A stretch of DNA of 64,000 nucleotides from an uncultured Desulfovibrio sp. (GCF_944324525.1 NZ_CALUWS010000007.1:1-64000), one strand, 5' to 3'. Positions 17,509 through 25,938 are shown, counted from the stretch's first letter. The notes: generated by a model not told the origin, from the letters alone. A program made the numbers and translations.

Positions 17509-17952
17509 GTGGAACTGACGTATAAATGGATCGGGCTGGCGCACAGGTGGTATCAGCTCTACCTGAACCGGCGGCTTGCGGAGTACGGTCTGAGCGGCAG
17601 CCAGTATCTTTTTCTCGTATATATCTGCCGGGAGCCGGGACTCACGCAGGACAGGCTGCCGGAGCTCGCGCATCTCAACAAGAGCAACGTCACGCGGGCC
17701 CTGGCCCAACTGGAACGGCAGGGCTATATCCGGCGGGAGCCTCACCCGCAGGACAGGCGGACGACGGCCGTGTTCCCCACCCCGCGTGGCGAGGCGGTCT
17801 ATCCGCGGATCATGGAGATCATCTCAGGCTGGGATGTGTCGGTGACGGAGCCGCTCACCGAGGAGGAGCGCCGCACCCTGCAGGAGCTGCTCAAGAAGGT
17901 GGTGGCGGCGGCGCAGGCATACAGTGCGGAGGAGAGCGGCCCTCCTGCGTAG
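17509..17952 (+). CDS. MarR-family transcriptional regulator
   Basis: The 147-residue winged-helix protein shows the MarR core: LNKSNVTRALAQLERQGYIRREPHPQDRRTTAVFPT (recognition helix and wing, about residues 60-95). Helices LTYKWIGLAHRWYQLYL and LTEEERRTLQELLKKV form the dimerisation parts. The start is GTG 17509, with TCGGGAG six bases upstream; no usable ATG gives the right N-terminus. It is divergent from the MFS gene and probably represses both through the palindromes in between; the ligand is unknown. Confidence 0.88.
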   Translation: MELTYKWIGLAHRWYQLYLNRRLAEYGLSGSQYLFLVYICREPGLTQDRLPELAHLNKSNVTRALAQLERQGYIRREPHPQDRRTTAVFPTPRGEAVYPRIMEIISGWDVSVTEPLTEEERRTLQELLKKVVAAAQAYSAEESGPPA

Positions 17953-18027
17953 CGGCGGCCTGCCTCGTGTAAGGGGCTGCCGGGCGGAGCCTTTCCCTGT
18001 TGTTCCAGACGATGGATGGTGCGGCGT

Positions 18028-18060
18028 CACAGTTCTCGGGGAAGTAGAGGGCTTCCTCCT
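18028..18060 (-). pseudogene. remnant of an immunity-gene 3' end
   Basis: A 26-base stretch (CTCGGGGAAGTAGAGGGCTT then CCTCCT) is identical to the 3' end of the gene at 19448-20479. On the minus strand it encodes EEALYFPE, the same C-terminal tag, but no open frame extends upstream. It appears to be what is left of a paralogous gene or a partial duplication. The rest of 17953-18168 shows nothing identifiable. Confidence 0.55.
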
Positions 18061-18168
18061 TGCCGGAAGCCCGGCGGCCGCTCGATGGACAGGGCGGGGA
18101 TGCCGTTTCAGCGTCTCGCAAGGCGTCTTGTCCCGCGCACGCTGGCTGCCCCCCAGCCCGTCCCGCCG

Positions 18169-18999
18169 TTACTGCTTGCCGCGCATGGCCTGGAGTCTTT
18201 CCCGTACTTCCTTGGCCCAGCCCTGTTCCTTGCAGTAGTCCACCATATCGCGCGGGTAGAAATTCATATCGCGGTAGCTGCTGTCGTCCAGGTCGTTCAA
18301 TACGGTCAGCAAGCCGGTCTCAAAGGCCCAGTAGCCGAGATGCACAGAGGGCTTGAAGGAATGCCTTTCACGCCAGTAGCATCCCCTGATGGCCTTACTC
18401 TTGTACCAGCGCTTGAGATAGGCTTTCATGGCTCTTTGCTGGTCTTCTTTGCTGCCGGCAAGGGAGTCATACAACATGCCGTAGGGATCCTCATGCAGCA
18501 GTCCCGCCTGCTTTCCCGGAAAGTCATGTACGCCGAGGGCGGAAAACAGCGCGTAGATGAAGCTGTCCTCGCCGTCTTCCGGGTCCCGGCTAATATTGGC
18601 GATAAGGATGTCCAGGCATTCCGGCAGATTGAACAGCACGCTCCAGCTCATGAGCAGTAAGGTGTAGTAATAGGCGTCCGGCTCCCAAAGTTTGTAATCA
18701 GCTTCCGGAAAGGCCTCTTTATGCCGCTGCAAGTCTTCAAATGCGTATTTCACGCGCTCTCGTACGTCCTCCAGAGCATCCCCCGAGGAATAGCGTACCC
18801 ACGGCTCTTCAATAAAGCTCATGGAGCGATACGAACTGACCCGGCGCGCGGAAGTAAAATCTTTTGTGAGCTTCTTGATCTGGTCACGGTTTTCCGCAAA
18901 CGTTGGGTTAGTGAACATGCGCTTTGAGGTACCCAAACATGCCCGATAGGCCTCTTCAGTGATGAAGGGATCTCGTTTCCTTTCTTCAAAGGGCAGCAT
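18169..18999 (-). CDS. PoNi-like immunity protein (DUF1910/DUF1911 type)
   Basis: The 276-residue soluble helical protein has a C-terminal block (HLGYWAFETGLLTVLNDLDD and SSYRDMNFYPRDMVDY, about residues 222-258). This matches the DUF1911 pattern of PoNi proteins, which neutralise PoNe-type DNase effectors of polymorphic toxins and type VI secretion. The N-terminal RDPFITEEAYRACL region fits the paired DUF1910 part. No toxin gene or secretion gene is next to it, so it is an orphan. ATG 18999 follows AAGGAGGAAAT. GC content is visibly lower than in flanking housekeeping genes, suggesting horizontal transfer. A MITE-like repeat copy lies just upstream. Confidence 0.75.
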   Translation of the reverse strand: MLPFEERKRDPFITEEAYRACLGTSKRMFTNPTFAENRDQIKKLTKDFTSARRVSSYRSMSFIEEPWVRYSSGDALEDVRERVKYAFEDLQRHKEAFPEADYKLWEPDAYYYTLLLMSWSVLFNLPECLDILIANISRDPEDGEDSFIYALFSALGVHDFPGKQAGLLHEDPYGMLYDSLAGSKEDQQRAMKAYLKRWYKSKAIRGCYWRERHSFKPSVHLGYWAFETGLLTVLNDLDDSSYRDMNFYPRDMVDYCKEQGWAKEVRERLQAMRGKQ

Positions 19000-19028
19000 A
19001 TTTCCTCCTTGTCCTTCCACAGGTGGGC

Positions 19029-19171
19029 GTTCTTTGCCTTTGAAAAAGGCAAAATGCGAGGCGGCAGCACAGCGCCGCCCGGCCGAAAGTGAGCGGAAAA
19101 ACGCGCTTTTTCCGCGAAACGCCAGGCCATATGGTTTGAAACGCCAAGCGGTTCACACGGAAAATGCTCTA
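19029..19171 (-). repeat. four-palindrome repeat, copy R3
   Basis: Nearly full length; the outer end near 19029 is eroded (CGTTCTTTGCC for AGAGCATTTTGCC), the other ends AAAATGCTCTA. It sits between the PoNi-like gene's ribosome-binding site and the next segment. Confidence 0.9.
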
Positions 19172-19312
19172 GATGACGGGAGCATCCAGCAGGGAGAGAG
19201 TCTTGCCTGATCTCGGGAGGGGCGTCAAGCCGTGATCTTTTGGGGCGTCTGTCGGAAGAAGCCCGGAAGGGCGGGGCAGTGAGCGGTGCGCCCCGGCACG
19301 GGCGCGAAACAC

Positions 19313-19363
19313 GGGAGGCCGAAGCCTCCCCTTGCTGTAGACGCTGTTATCCGCCGGAAGATC
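19313..19363 (-). repeat. duplicated copy of the rpsA 3' flank including its terminator
   Basis: Fifty-one bases matching 20918-20968 at 47 positions without gaps. It includes the terminator stem GGGAGGC-CGAA-GCCTCCC. The copy lies about 85 bp after the stop of the 19448-20479 gene and could serve as its terminator. Similarity decays beyond the block. Confidence 0.8.
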
Positions 19364-19447
19364 CGTTGTTGTTTTTCTGTACGGTCGCGGGCGGTGGGCG
19401 CAGTCCGCAATGGGTTTGTCCCGTGGGGCCTTGCCAGGCGGACGGTT

Positions 19448-20479
19448 TCAGCCCTCGGGGAAGTAGAGGGCTTCCTCCTCCGGGATGTCCGCGCCGTTCT
19501 CATAGCGGTCGTCCCGCCAGATGAGGGTCCAGGTGCAGGGCAGATCGTCTTCCAGCGTGACTAAAGTAATAAAAGGGGCGGGCATATCGACGTGCAGGTA
19601 ACGGATGTCTCCGTAGGGAGCGGAGAGATAGATGCCGGGCACGAAGACTATATCATTGCTTCGGCAGACCAGCGGGCCGCCGCGTTGTCCTGCGGGAGCC
19701 CACCAGGGGGCGTTCTGGTTTGGCAGGATGACGGGTTCGGGCACGGGCGGCAGGTCCGCCGGGATGGGGTAGCGGCTGAGAACTTCATAGAATTCTAATT
19801 CGAACGCAAAGTCCGGCATATCAGATCGTTGAGGTAAATAATCTTTCAGCATGGAGTGTTCCGAGGAATACATTTGCGAGATGTTTACGCAATAGGGGGC
19901 TATTCCTTCTGGCGTTCCCGTGAGTGTGACGTTTTCAGCGGCGAGACGGAAGGCTTGCCAGGCCAGCATGGTCAGTGCGGCTTTTTCCGGGATGATGGGA
20001 TCATACATGGAGTGGTAGCCTTCTCTGGGGTGTATTCCCTGGAAAAACCAGGCCAAATCAAACAGGCAGCGTTTGGCCTGCGAAGCGAGAAGGGGAGCTG
20101 GCGGTACGATGCCGAGGGCGCGCTTGTCCCCCCTGCGCAAGCGGGCCAAGGCGGCGCGGTACTCGCAGCGCCATTTGAGCTTGTGCTCCCAGCCTGGCCA
20201 GACGGTGAACGGTTGGGAGTCAGGGGGCAGCCCCACGGCATAGGTGCCGAAAGGTTTGGCGGCGAGTTCAGGGAGCAGGCTCTCCATTTTGTTGATGACC
20301 GCGTCAAAGGCGGCAAAGGCGCGTGCCCAGGCCGTGTAGGAGCTGTGACGCTTGATGACCCAGAAAAGTTGCCGCCGGACGGCATCGGGCAGTTGATCTG
20401 GAAAGATCCAGTCATATCCATCCTCGCAAAGCGGTCGGATAGATATTTTTTCCTTACTGGAGGCGTCGTCAGCAGACAT
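19448..20479 (-). CDS. probable orphan immunity protein (Imm71/Imm72-like)
   Basis: The 343-residue soluble protein has an alpha-helical first part with RRQLFWVIKRHSSYTAWARA (about residues 35-55) and a beta-rich C-terminal domain ending EEEALYFPEG. The SSYTAW block and overall size resemble Imm71/Imm72-type immunity proteins of polymorphic-toxin systems as I remember them; this is not certain. ATG 20479 is chosen because AAGGAGAACACC precedes it. Like the PoNi-like gene it has no cognate toxin nearby, lower GC, and a MITE-like copy upstream. It is bracketed by direct repeats of the rpsA 3' flank. Confidence 0.5.
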   Translation of the reverse strand: MSADDASSKEKISIRPLCEDGYDWIFPDQLPDAVRRQLFWVIKRHSSYTAWARAFAAFDAVINKMESLLPELAAKPFGTYAVGLPPDSQPFTVWPGWEHKLKWRCEYRAALARLRRGDKRALGIVPPAPLLASQAKRCLFDLAWFFQGIHPREGYHSMYDPIIPEKAALTMLAWQAFRLAAENVTLTGTPEGIAPYCVNISQMYSSEHSMLKDYLPQRSDMPDFAFELEFYEVLSRYPIPADLPPVPEPVILPNQNAPWWAPAGQRGGPLVCRSNDIVFVPGIYLSAPYGDIRYLHVDMPAPFITLVTLEDDLPCTWTLIWRDDRYENGADIPEEEALYFPEG

Positions 20480-20552
20480 GGTGTTCTCCTTGTATTCGGG
20501 CGGGGCATCCTCGTTGATAGCGTGGATAGGGCGGCCCTGCAAGGCGGAGGTC

Positions 20553-20699
20553 TAGAGCGTTTTCCTTTAAAAAGGGAAAACGCGAGGTGGCGGCACAGCG
20601 CCGCCCGGCCCAAACCAAGCGGAAGGAGCGCGTTTTTCCCTCGAAACGACAGGCCGTATGGGATGAAACGCCAAGCGTCTCACACGGAAAATGCCTCAG
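20553..20699 (-). repeat. four-palindrome repeat, copy R4
   Basis: Full-length copy starting TAGAGCGTTTTCC with a TTTAAAAA-centred palindrome and ending AAAATGCCTCA, 74 bp upstream of the 20479 start codon. Confidence 0.9.
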
Positions 20700-20775
20700 G
20701 GGCTGTCAACACAAATTTTATAAATAATTTCAATGGATAAGCAGAATAGCTTGTGCATGTCCCGCGCTTTTTGGG

Positions 20776-20853
20776 GCGGGCATGCCTCGTGTTCCCGATT
20801 CTCCTCCCGGTAAAAGCGCGCTGGGGAAGGGATGGGGGCTTGGGGGAAGGGGG
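20776..20853. repeat. 80-bp dispersed repeat, copy 1
   Basis: Shares with 61660-61736 the blocks GCCTCGTGTTCCCGA, CCCGGTAAAAGCGCGC and GGGGAAGGGATGGGGG. Both copies lie between a four-palindrome repeat and the 3' end of a minus-strand housekeeping gene (rpsA here, purN there). Confidence 0.75.
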
Positions 20854-20917
20854 TGAATAGTGGTGACAGGCCTGTTGCGCCGGACAGCGGACGGAGCGCG
20901 TCGCCGCGACAAAAAAG

Positions 20918-20937
20918 GGGAGGCCGAAGCCTCCCCT
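20918..20937 (-). terminator. rpsA terminator
   Basis: GGGGAGGC-CGAA-GCCTCCCC stem about 30 bp past the rpsA stop; on the minus strand followed by TTTTTTG. Part of the duplicated 51-bp block. Confidence 0.85.
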
Positions 20938-20966
20938 TGTCATATACGCTGTTATCCGCCGGAAGA

Positions 20967-22676
20967 TCAGTTTTCGCTGTTTTCCTGCGCGGCCTTGAGC
21001 AGTTCGCCCAGGCTCTGGCCGGATTCCTGCGGGCCGGCATGGAATTCCTTGGGCTTGCGGCGTTCTTCCTCGTCGCGGATCTGCTTGATGGACAGACCGA
21101 GGCGGCGTTCTTCGGCGCTGACATGGATGACCTTGGCTTCGATCTCCTGGCCTTCCTTGTACATTTCGGCCGGGGTCTTGACCTTCTTGCCCGACAGTTC
21201 GGACACATGCACGAGGCCCTCGATGCCTTCTTCCACTTCCACGAAGAGGCCGAAGTCCGTGATGTTGGTGATCACGCCCTTGACGGTGCAGCCCACGGGG
21301 TAGGTGCTGGGCACATGGCCCCACGGATCGTCCACCAACTGCTTGATGCCGAGGGTGAACTTTTCGTTTTCCTGATCCACGGTGAGCACCTTGGCCTGCA
21401 CGGTGTCGCCCACCTTGTAGATCTCGTTGGGATGACGCACCTTCTTGGTCCAGCTGATGTCGGAGACGTGGATGAGGCCGTCGATGCCGTCCTCGATGCC
21501 GATGAACATGCCGAATTCGGTGATGTTCTTGATGACGCCTTCCAGGATGGTGCCTTCAGGATACTTTTCGGCCACCAGTTCCCAGGGATTGGGACGCACC
21601 TGCTTCATGCCGAGGCTGATGCGCTTCTTTTCGCCGTCCACGCCGAGGATGACCACTTCCACTTCATCGCCGGTGTGCACCATCTGGGAAGGATGACGCA
21701 GCTTGCGGGTCCAGGACATTTCGGAGATGTGCACGAGGCCTTCCACGCCGGGCTCCAGCTCCACGAAGGCGCCGTAGTCCACAAGGTTGGTGACCTTGCC
21801 GGTGCACTTGGCCCCTTCGGGGAAGCGGGCGGAGATGTCCTGCCACGGATCGGGCACGAGCTGCTTGAGGCCGAGGGAGACCTTGTTGTTCTCACGGTCG
21901 AAGGAAAGCACCTTGAGGGTCAGGTCCTGGCCCATGGTGATCATTTCCTTGGGATGGCGGATGCGCTTCCAGCTCATGTCCGTGATGTGCAGCAGGCCGT
22001 CGAGGCCGCCCAGATCCACGAACACGCCGTACTCGGTGATGTTCTTGGCCTTGCCCTGCACGATCTGGCCTTCTTCCAGCGTGCGGAGCAGATCCTGCCG
22101 CTTGGAATCGCGCTCCTCTTCCAGCAGGACGCGGCGGGACACGATGACGTTGCTGCGGCGGCGGTTGATCTTGAGCACGCGGAACTCGAACTCCTGGTTG
22201 ACCAGGGCGTCCATATCCGGCACGGGGCGCAGGTCCACATGGGAGCCGGGCAGGAAGGCTTCCACACCGCCGATGTCCACGGTGTAGCCGCCCTTGATGC
22301 GGCGCACGATGTGACCCTTGATGACCTGATTGGTCTCCTGCACGTCCTCAAGCTTGTCGAAGACCTGCATGCGCTTGGCTTTTTCAAAGGAGAGCGTGAT
22401 GGTGCCTTCGCCCTCGTTCTTGCGAACGACGTACACGTCCACCGTATCGCCCACCTTCACGGTCATGTTGCCGGCGGAATCGCGGAATTCGCTCGCCGGA
22501 ATCTGACCTTCGGACTTGAAGTTCACGTCCACCAGCACATTGTCATCGTCAACGCGAACGATCTCGCCCTTGACGATGGAGCCTTCTTCGAGTTCGCCGA
22601 AGTCGGTGTTGAGGTAGTTTTCAAGGGCGCTTTCGAAATTCATTTCGTTTTCGTGCCCGGTTTCCTTGTCAGCCAT
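20967..22676 (-). CDS. rpsA: 30S ribosomal protein S1
   Basis: The 569-residue mRNA-binding ribosomal protein contains six S1 (OB-fold) repeats. The repeated signatures are easy to see: GIIVRVDDDNVLVDVNFKSEG-like first domain, then four copies of the form G-x-V-x-N-I-T-x-F-G-x-F-V with HISDISWTKK or HISEMSWTRK, and a last one GLVHVSELS. This matches the usual length for S1. ATG 22676 (MADKETGHENEM) is chosen because GGAGG is eight bases before it. A sigma-70-type promoter (22725-22753) and a leader palindrome (22702-22718) lie upstream. Confidence 0.97.
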   Translation of the reverse strand: MADKETGHENEMNFESALENYLNTDFGELEEGSIVKGEIVRVDDDNVLVDVNFKSEGQIPASEFRDSAGNMTVKVGDTVDVYVVRKNEGEGTITLSFEKAKRMQVFDKLEDVQETNQVIKGHIVRRIKGGYTVDIGGVEAFLPGSHVDLRPVPDMDALVNQEFEFRVLKINRRRSNVIVSRRVLLEEERDSKRQDLLRTLEEGQIVQGKAKNITEYGVFVDLGGLDGLLHITDMSWKRIRHPKEMITMGQDLTLKVLSFDRENNKVSLGLKQLVPDPWQDISARFPEGAKCTGKVTNLVDYGAFVELEPGVEGLVHISEMSWTRKLRHPSQMVHTGDEVEVVILGVDGEKKRISLGMKQVRPNPWELVAEKYPEGTILEGVIKNITEFGMFIGIEDGIDGLIHVSDISWTKKVRHPNEIYKVGDTVQAKVLTVDQENEKFTLGIKQLVDDPWGHVPSTYPVGCTVKGVITNITDFGLFVEVEEGIEGLVHVSELSGKKVKTPAEMYKEGQEIEAKVIHVSAEERRLGLSIKQIRDEEERRKPKEFHAGPQESGQSLGELLKAAQENSEN

Positions 22677-22701
22677 CTGCCATGCCTCCAAACAAATATT
22701 T

Positions 22702-22718
22702 CCCTCATATTTTGAGGG
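22702..22718. promoter_or_regulatory. palindrome in the rpsA leader
   Basis: CCCTCA-TATTT-TGAGGG between the promoter and the ribosome-binding site. S1 synthesis is autoregulated through its leader in other bacteria, so a structured element here is plausible. Confidence 0.4.
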
Positions 22719-22724
22719 TGAGCG

Positions 22725-22753
22725 ACCATAGCAGAAATGCAAAGGGAAGACAA
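22725..22753 (-). promoter_or_regulatory. probable rpsA promoter
   Basis: Minus-strand TTGTCT, 17-bp spacer, TATGGT. It directly follows the terminator of the upstream Sel1 gene. Confidence 0.6.
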
Positions 22754-22775
22754 GGGGCGGCTGTCCGTCCGCCCC
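22754..22775 (-). terminator. terminator of the Sel1-repeat gene
   Basis: GGGGCGG/CCGCCCC stem followed on the minus strand by TTGTCTT; its tail merges with the rpsA -35 box. Confidence 0.6.
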
Positions 22776-22817
22776 GCGTCCGGCGCACTTTTCGCGGGAT
22801 GGCCGCCGTTCGCGGCC

Positions 22818-23924
22818 TTATTTCCGGCTGTCCCGCTGCTGGGCCCGCAGATGGGCCTTGGCGTCGGGGTCGCCGTTCTTGGCGGCCAGCTCGTACCAGC
22901 GTTGCGCCTCGCTGAGGTTGGCCTGTACGCCCGTGCCCTGATCGTACATGAGGCCCATGCTGTACATGGCGGCCGCCTCGCCGTTGTCCGCGGCCTTGCG
23001 GTACCATTCCACGGCCTTGGCATAGTCCTGCGGCACGCCGCGTCCCTGTTCGTACATGTAGCCCAGATTATACTGGGCCTCGGCATAGCCCGCCTCGGCG
23101 GCGCGGGTGTACCACTCCACGGCGCGGGCGTTGTCCTGCGCGAAGCCGCGGCCTTCGGCGTACATGAAGGCCAGGTTGTTCATGGCCTTGACATGATCCT
23201 GCTGCGCGGCCCGCTCGAACCAGTGCGCCGCCTTGGTGTCGCTCTGATTGCTGCCCTTGGCGTTGAGGTAGGTCCAGCCCAGGGTGTACTGGGCCTCGGC
23301 CAGTCCCTGATTGGCGGCCCGGCCGTACCAGTCGATGGCGTCGTTCTCCCGTTTGGGGACGCCGCGTCCGTGCGCGTAAAGATAGCCCAGCGCGAACTGG
23401 GCTTCGGCCAGCCCCTGTTCGGCGGCCTTGCGATACCAGCGCGCGGCCTCCCGGAAGTTGCGCTTGACGCCGTTACCGGTGCAAAGCGCCGTGGCAAAGG
23501 CGTTCTGAGCGCGCATCTCGCCCTTGTCGGCCGCTTTTTTCAGGAGGATGGCCCCCTGCTTCACGTTGCGTTTGGTGCCCTTGCCCTGCATGGTCAGCTC
23601 GCCCAGCACATAGAGGGCCTCGGGGTTCTCGGCGTCGGCCAGCGGCTTCACCAGCTCCACGGCCTGCGCGTGGTTGCCGGCGTCCAGCGCCTTTTGCACG
23701 GCCTGCAGGGTCTTGCCCTGCTCGGCGGCCAGCTTTTGCGCCTCGGGCGAAGGTTCGGCGGCCTCAGCGGGGCCGGCCGCCTTGTCCGGCGTTTGCGTGG
23801 CGGCGGTCTGTGCGGCGGCAGCGGCAGCCGGGGAAGAGGGCAGGGCGGCGGGCAGCAGGGCCAGCGTCAGCCCCAGCGCAAGGCAACGCGCATAGCGCGC
23901 GGAACATGTCGGGATCGATTTCAT
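22818..23924 (-). CDS. secreted Sel1-repeat (SLR/TPR-like) protein
   Basis: The 368-residue protein has an N-terminal signal peptide (basic MKSIPTCSARYAR, hydrophobic LALGLTLALLPAAL, cleavage near AAAAA). An Ala/Pro-rich linker follows, then about eight Sel1-like repeats of 36 residues. Typical units read AAEAGYAEAQYNLGYMYEQG and GVPQDYAKAVEWYRKAADNG. Such proteins act in the periplasm or outside the cell as protein-protein scaffolds; the partner is unknown. The ATG follows TTGGAGCATCC. It lies upstream of rpsA on the same strand but has its own terminator. Confidence 0.88.
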   Translation of the reverse strand: MKSIPTCSARYARCLALGLTLALLPAALPSSPAAAAAAQTAATQTPDKAAGPAEAAEPSPEAQKLAAEQGKTLQAVQKALDAGNHAQAVELVKPLADAENPEALYVLGELTMQGKGTKRNVKQGAILLKKAADKGEMRAQNAFATALCTGNGVKRNFREAARWYRKAAEQGLAEAQFALGYLYAHGRGVPKRENDAIDWYGRAANQGLAEAQYTLGWTYLNAKGSNQSDTKAAHWFERAAQQDHVKAMNNLAFMYAEGRGFAQDNARAVEWYTRAAEAGYAEAQYNLGYMYEQGRGVPQDYAKAVEWYRKAADNGEAAAMYSMGLMYDQGTGVQANLSEAQRWYELAAKNGDPDAKAHLRAQQRDSRK

Positions 23925-24383
23925 GGATGCTCCAAAGGCCGTGCCGTCATGGACGAAAGGGCGGGCCGCACGGCAAGGGCCGGCCCCCGTCGAACCTAGC
24001 CGCTAACCCGCCAAAAGGGAAGGCCCGCCCGCGGCGGCCGCACGGACGGGCCGCCCAGGCAGGACAGGCATTGACTCCGGCGTCCGCCTGCGGCTAGGGT
24101 CAGGACGCATACGCGTGCCGGCCGTGAAAAGCGGTTTTTTCGCGGGGACGGGCGTCGGGACGGATCGGGCGCGGCTCTATGGACATGCCGCAAGCCCGGT
24201 GTCCCTTCGATATCGACGTTATGCGGGAAACGGCGGCCCGGCCCCGGAGGCTGGGGGTTTTCGCCCCTCGCCGTGCGGGCGCTTGCCGGCGGCAGGGCGG
24301 CGAAGGTGGAGAAAGAGCGCAGGGCGGCGGGGGGAGCCTCCGCCGCGAGAAGCGGCGCGCGCCGCGGCGGGAGGGGAGGCATC
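23925..24383. other. divergent intergenic region with an 18-bp direct repeat
   Basis: No coding region is supported. ATGCGGGAAACGGCGGCC occurs at 24220-24237 and again at 24384-24401, where it forms the first six codons of the transporter gene. A GC-rich imperfect hairpin (GGCCCGCCCG with CGGACGGGCC) lies at about 24021-24053. A TTGACT-like box at about 24073 may be a promoter for the transporter. Confidence 0.45.
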
Positions 24384-25283
24384 ATGCGGGAAACGGCGGC
24401 CGGATACGGCATGGCGTTGCTGGCGACCGTCATCTGGTCGGGCAACTTCGTGGTGGCGCGGGCCGTGGCGGACATGATCCCGCCCTGGCAGTGCAATTTC
24501 TGGCGCTGGGTCGTCGCTTTCGTCGTGTGTCTGCCCTTTGCCTGGCGGCATATCCGCGAGGACGCGCCCCTGCTGTTGCGGCACTGGCGTTATGTGTCGC
24601 TCATGTCGCTGCTTGGCGTGTCGCTCATGAACACCTTTTTTTACAAGGCCGGGCAGACGACGCCCAGCCTGAACATGGCCCTCATCGCGCCGACGGCGCC
24701 GATCATCATCCTCCTGCTCTCCCGCATCATCTACGGCGAACCCATCAGCCCGCGCCGTCTGGGCGGCATGTGCGTGGTCATGGCGGGCATCGTGGTGCTG
24801 GTCAGCCGGGGCGACTGGCAGCGTCTGGCCTCCCTGAGCTTTGCCGGGGGCGATCTGTGGTCGCTGGGCGGGGCGCTGAGTTTCGGCCTCTATTCCCTGT
24901 TCATGCGTTCCCGTCCGGCCGGCCTGTCCACGCTGGGCTTCAGCGCCGTCACCTTCGGCCTGGGGAGTCTGTTCTGTCTGCCCATGGTCGCCGGGGAGAT
25001 GTGGCTGCTGCCGCCTGTCGCCTGGAACCGTGAAGTGATCATCGGGGTGCTCTACGCCGGCATCGGCTGTTCCTTCGTGTCCTTCAGCCTCTGGACGCGG
25101 GCCATTGCCGGCATCGGGCCGGTACGGGCGGGCATCGTGTACTATTCCCTGCCGCTTTATGCGGCGCTGGCGGCCTGGCTGGTGCTGGGCGAGGCGGTGA
25201 GCCCGGCGCAGGTGGTGGGCGGTCTGCTCATCGTGGGCGGCATCGTGACGGCGACCCTGCAGACGCACAGGACGCCGTCCTGA
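24384..25283 (+). CDS. EamA/DMT-family transporter
   Basis: The 299-residue inner-membrane protein has ten predicted hydrophobic segments arranged as two EamA repeats: MALLATVIWSGNFVVARAVA (first) and GALSFGLYSLFMRSR (second). The end is AAWLVLGEAVSPAQVVGGLL, the standard closing motif. Family members export or import metabolites and amino acids; the substrate here is unknown. ATG 24384 has GGGGAGG upstream. An upstream in-frame ATG at 24273 would add 37 Arg/Ala-rich residues and is rejected. The rdgB start follows 17 bp after its stop, so the two form an operon. Confidence 0.88.
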   Translation: MRETAAGYGMALLATVIWSGNFVVARAVADMIPPWQCNFWRWVVAFVVCLPFAWRHIREDAPLLLRHWRYVSLMSLLGVSLMNTFFYKAGQTTPSLNMALIAPTAPIIILLLSRIIYGEPISPRRLGGMCVVMAGIVVLVSRGDWQRLASLSFAGGDLWSLGGALSFGLYSLFMRSRPAGLSTLGFSAVTFGLGSLFCLPMVAGEMWLLPPVAWNREVIIGVLYAGIGCSFVSFSLWTRAIAGIGPVRAGIVYYSLPLYAALAAWLVLGEAVSPAQVVGGLLIVGGIVTATLQTHRTPS

Positions 25284-25300
25284 GAGTGGAGGAGGAAATC

Positions 25301-25930
25301 ATGGCGAAATGTGAGCGGGTGGTGCTTGCCACCACCAATGCCGGCAAGGTCCGGGAGCTGGCCGAACCGCTGTCCGCCCTCGGGGTGGCGGTGCTCGGCC
25401 TGGACAGCTTCCCCGGGATCGGCGACATCGTGGAGGATGGCGACAGCTTCGAGGCCAATGCCTGCATCAAGGCGCGGGTCGTGGCCGCGCACAGCGGGCT
25501 TGTGAGCATCGCCGACGACTCGGGACTGGAGGTGGACGCCCTGCACGGCGCGCCGGGCATCCATTCGGCCCGTTACGCCGATGACTGGGAATTTCTTGCC
25601 GGAGAGAGCAGGGACGCGCGCAACATCCGCAAACTGCTGCATGTGCTGCGCGACGTGCCCGAAGCGGGACGGGGCTGCCGCTTCGTCTGCTGCATGGCCG
25701 TGGTCTTCCCGCCCTCTATGGGCGGACGGGAGTGGGCCGTGCGCGGCGTCTGGGAAGGGCGGTTGCTCGCGGCTCCCCGCGGGACGAATGGTTTCGGCTA
25801 TGACCCCGTGTTCTGGGATCCCGAACTGGAGCGCAGCGCGGCGGAGCTCTCCCGCGAGGAGAAGATGGGGCGCAGCCACCGGGCCCGGGCTCTGAAGGCC
25901 TTGTTGGCCGCCTGGCCGCTCAGACCCTGA
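25301..25930 (+). CDS. rdgB: XTP/dITP diphosphatase (RdgB/HAM1 family)
   Basis: The 209-residue enzyme cleans non-canonical purine nucleotides (XTP, dITP, ITP) to monophosphates. It has the family start VVLATTNAGKVREL, the catalytic SFEANACIKA and IADDSGLEVDALHGAPGIHSARYA block (about residues 45-90), and the C-terminal GTNGFGYDPVFW and KMGRSHRARALKAL. ATG 25301 is preceded by GGAGGAGG. It is co-transcribed with the DMT transporter. Length is typical. Confidence 0.95.
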   Translation: MAKCERVVLATTNAGKVRELAEPLSALGVAVLGLDSFPGIGDIVEDGDSFEANACIKARVVAAHSGLVSIADDSGLEVDALHGAPGIHSARYADDWEFLAGESRDARNIRKLLHVLRDVPEAGRGCRFVCCMAVVFPPSMGGREWAVRGVWEGRLLAAPRGTNGFGYDPVFWDPELERSAAELSREEKMGRSHRARALKALLAAWPLRP

Positions 25931-25938
25931 ACGTACCC

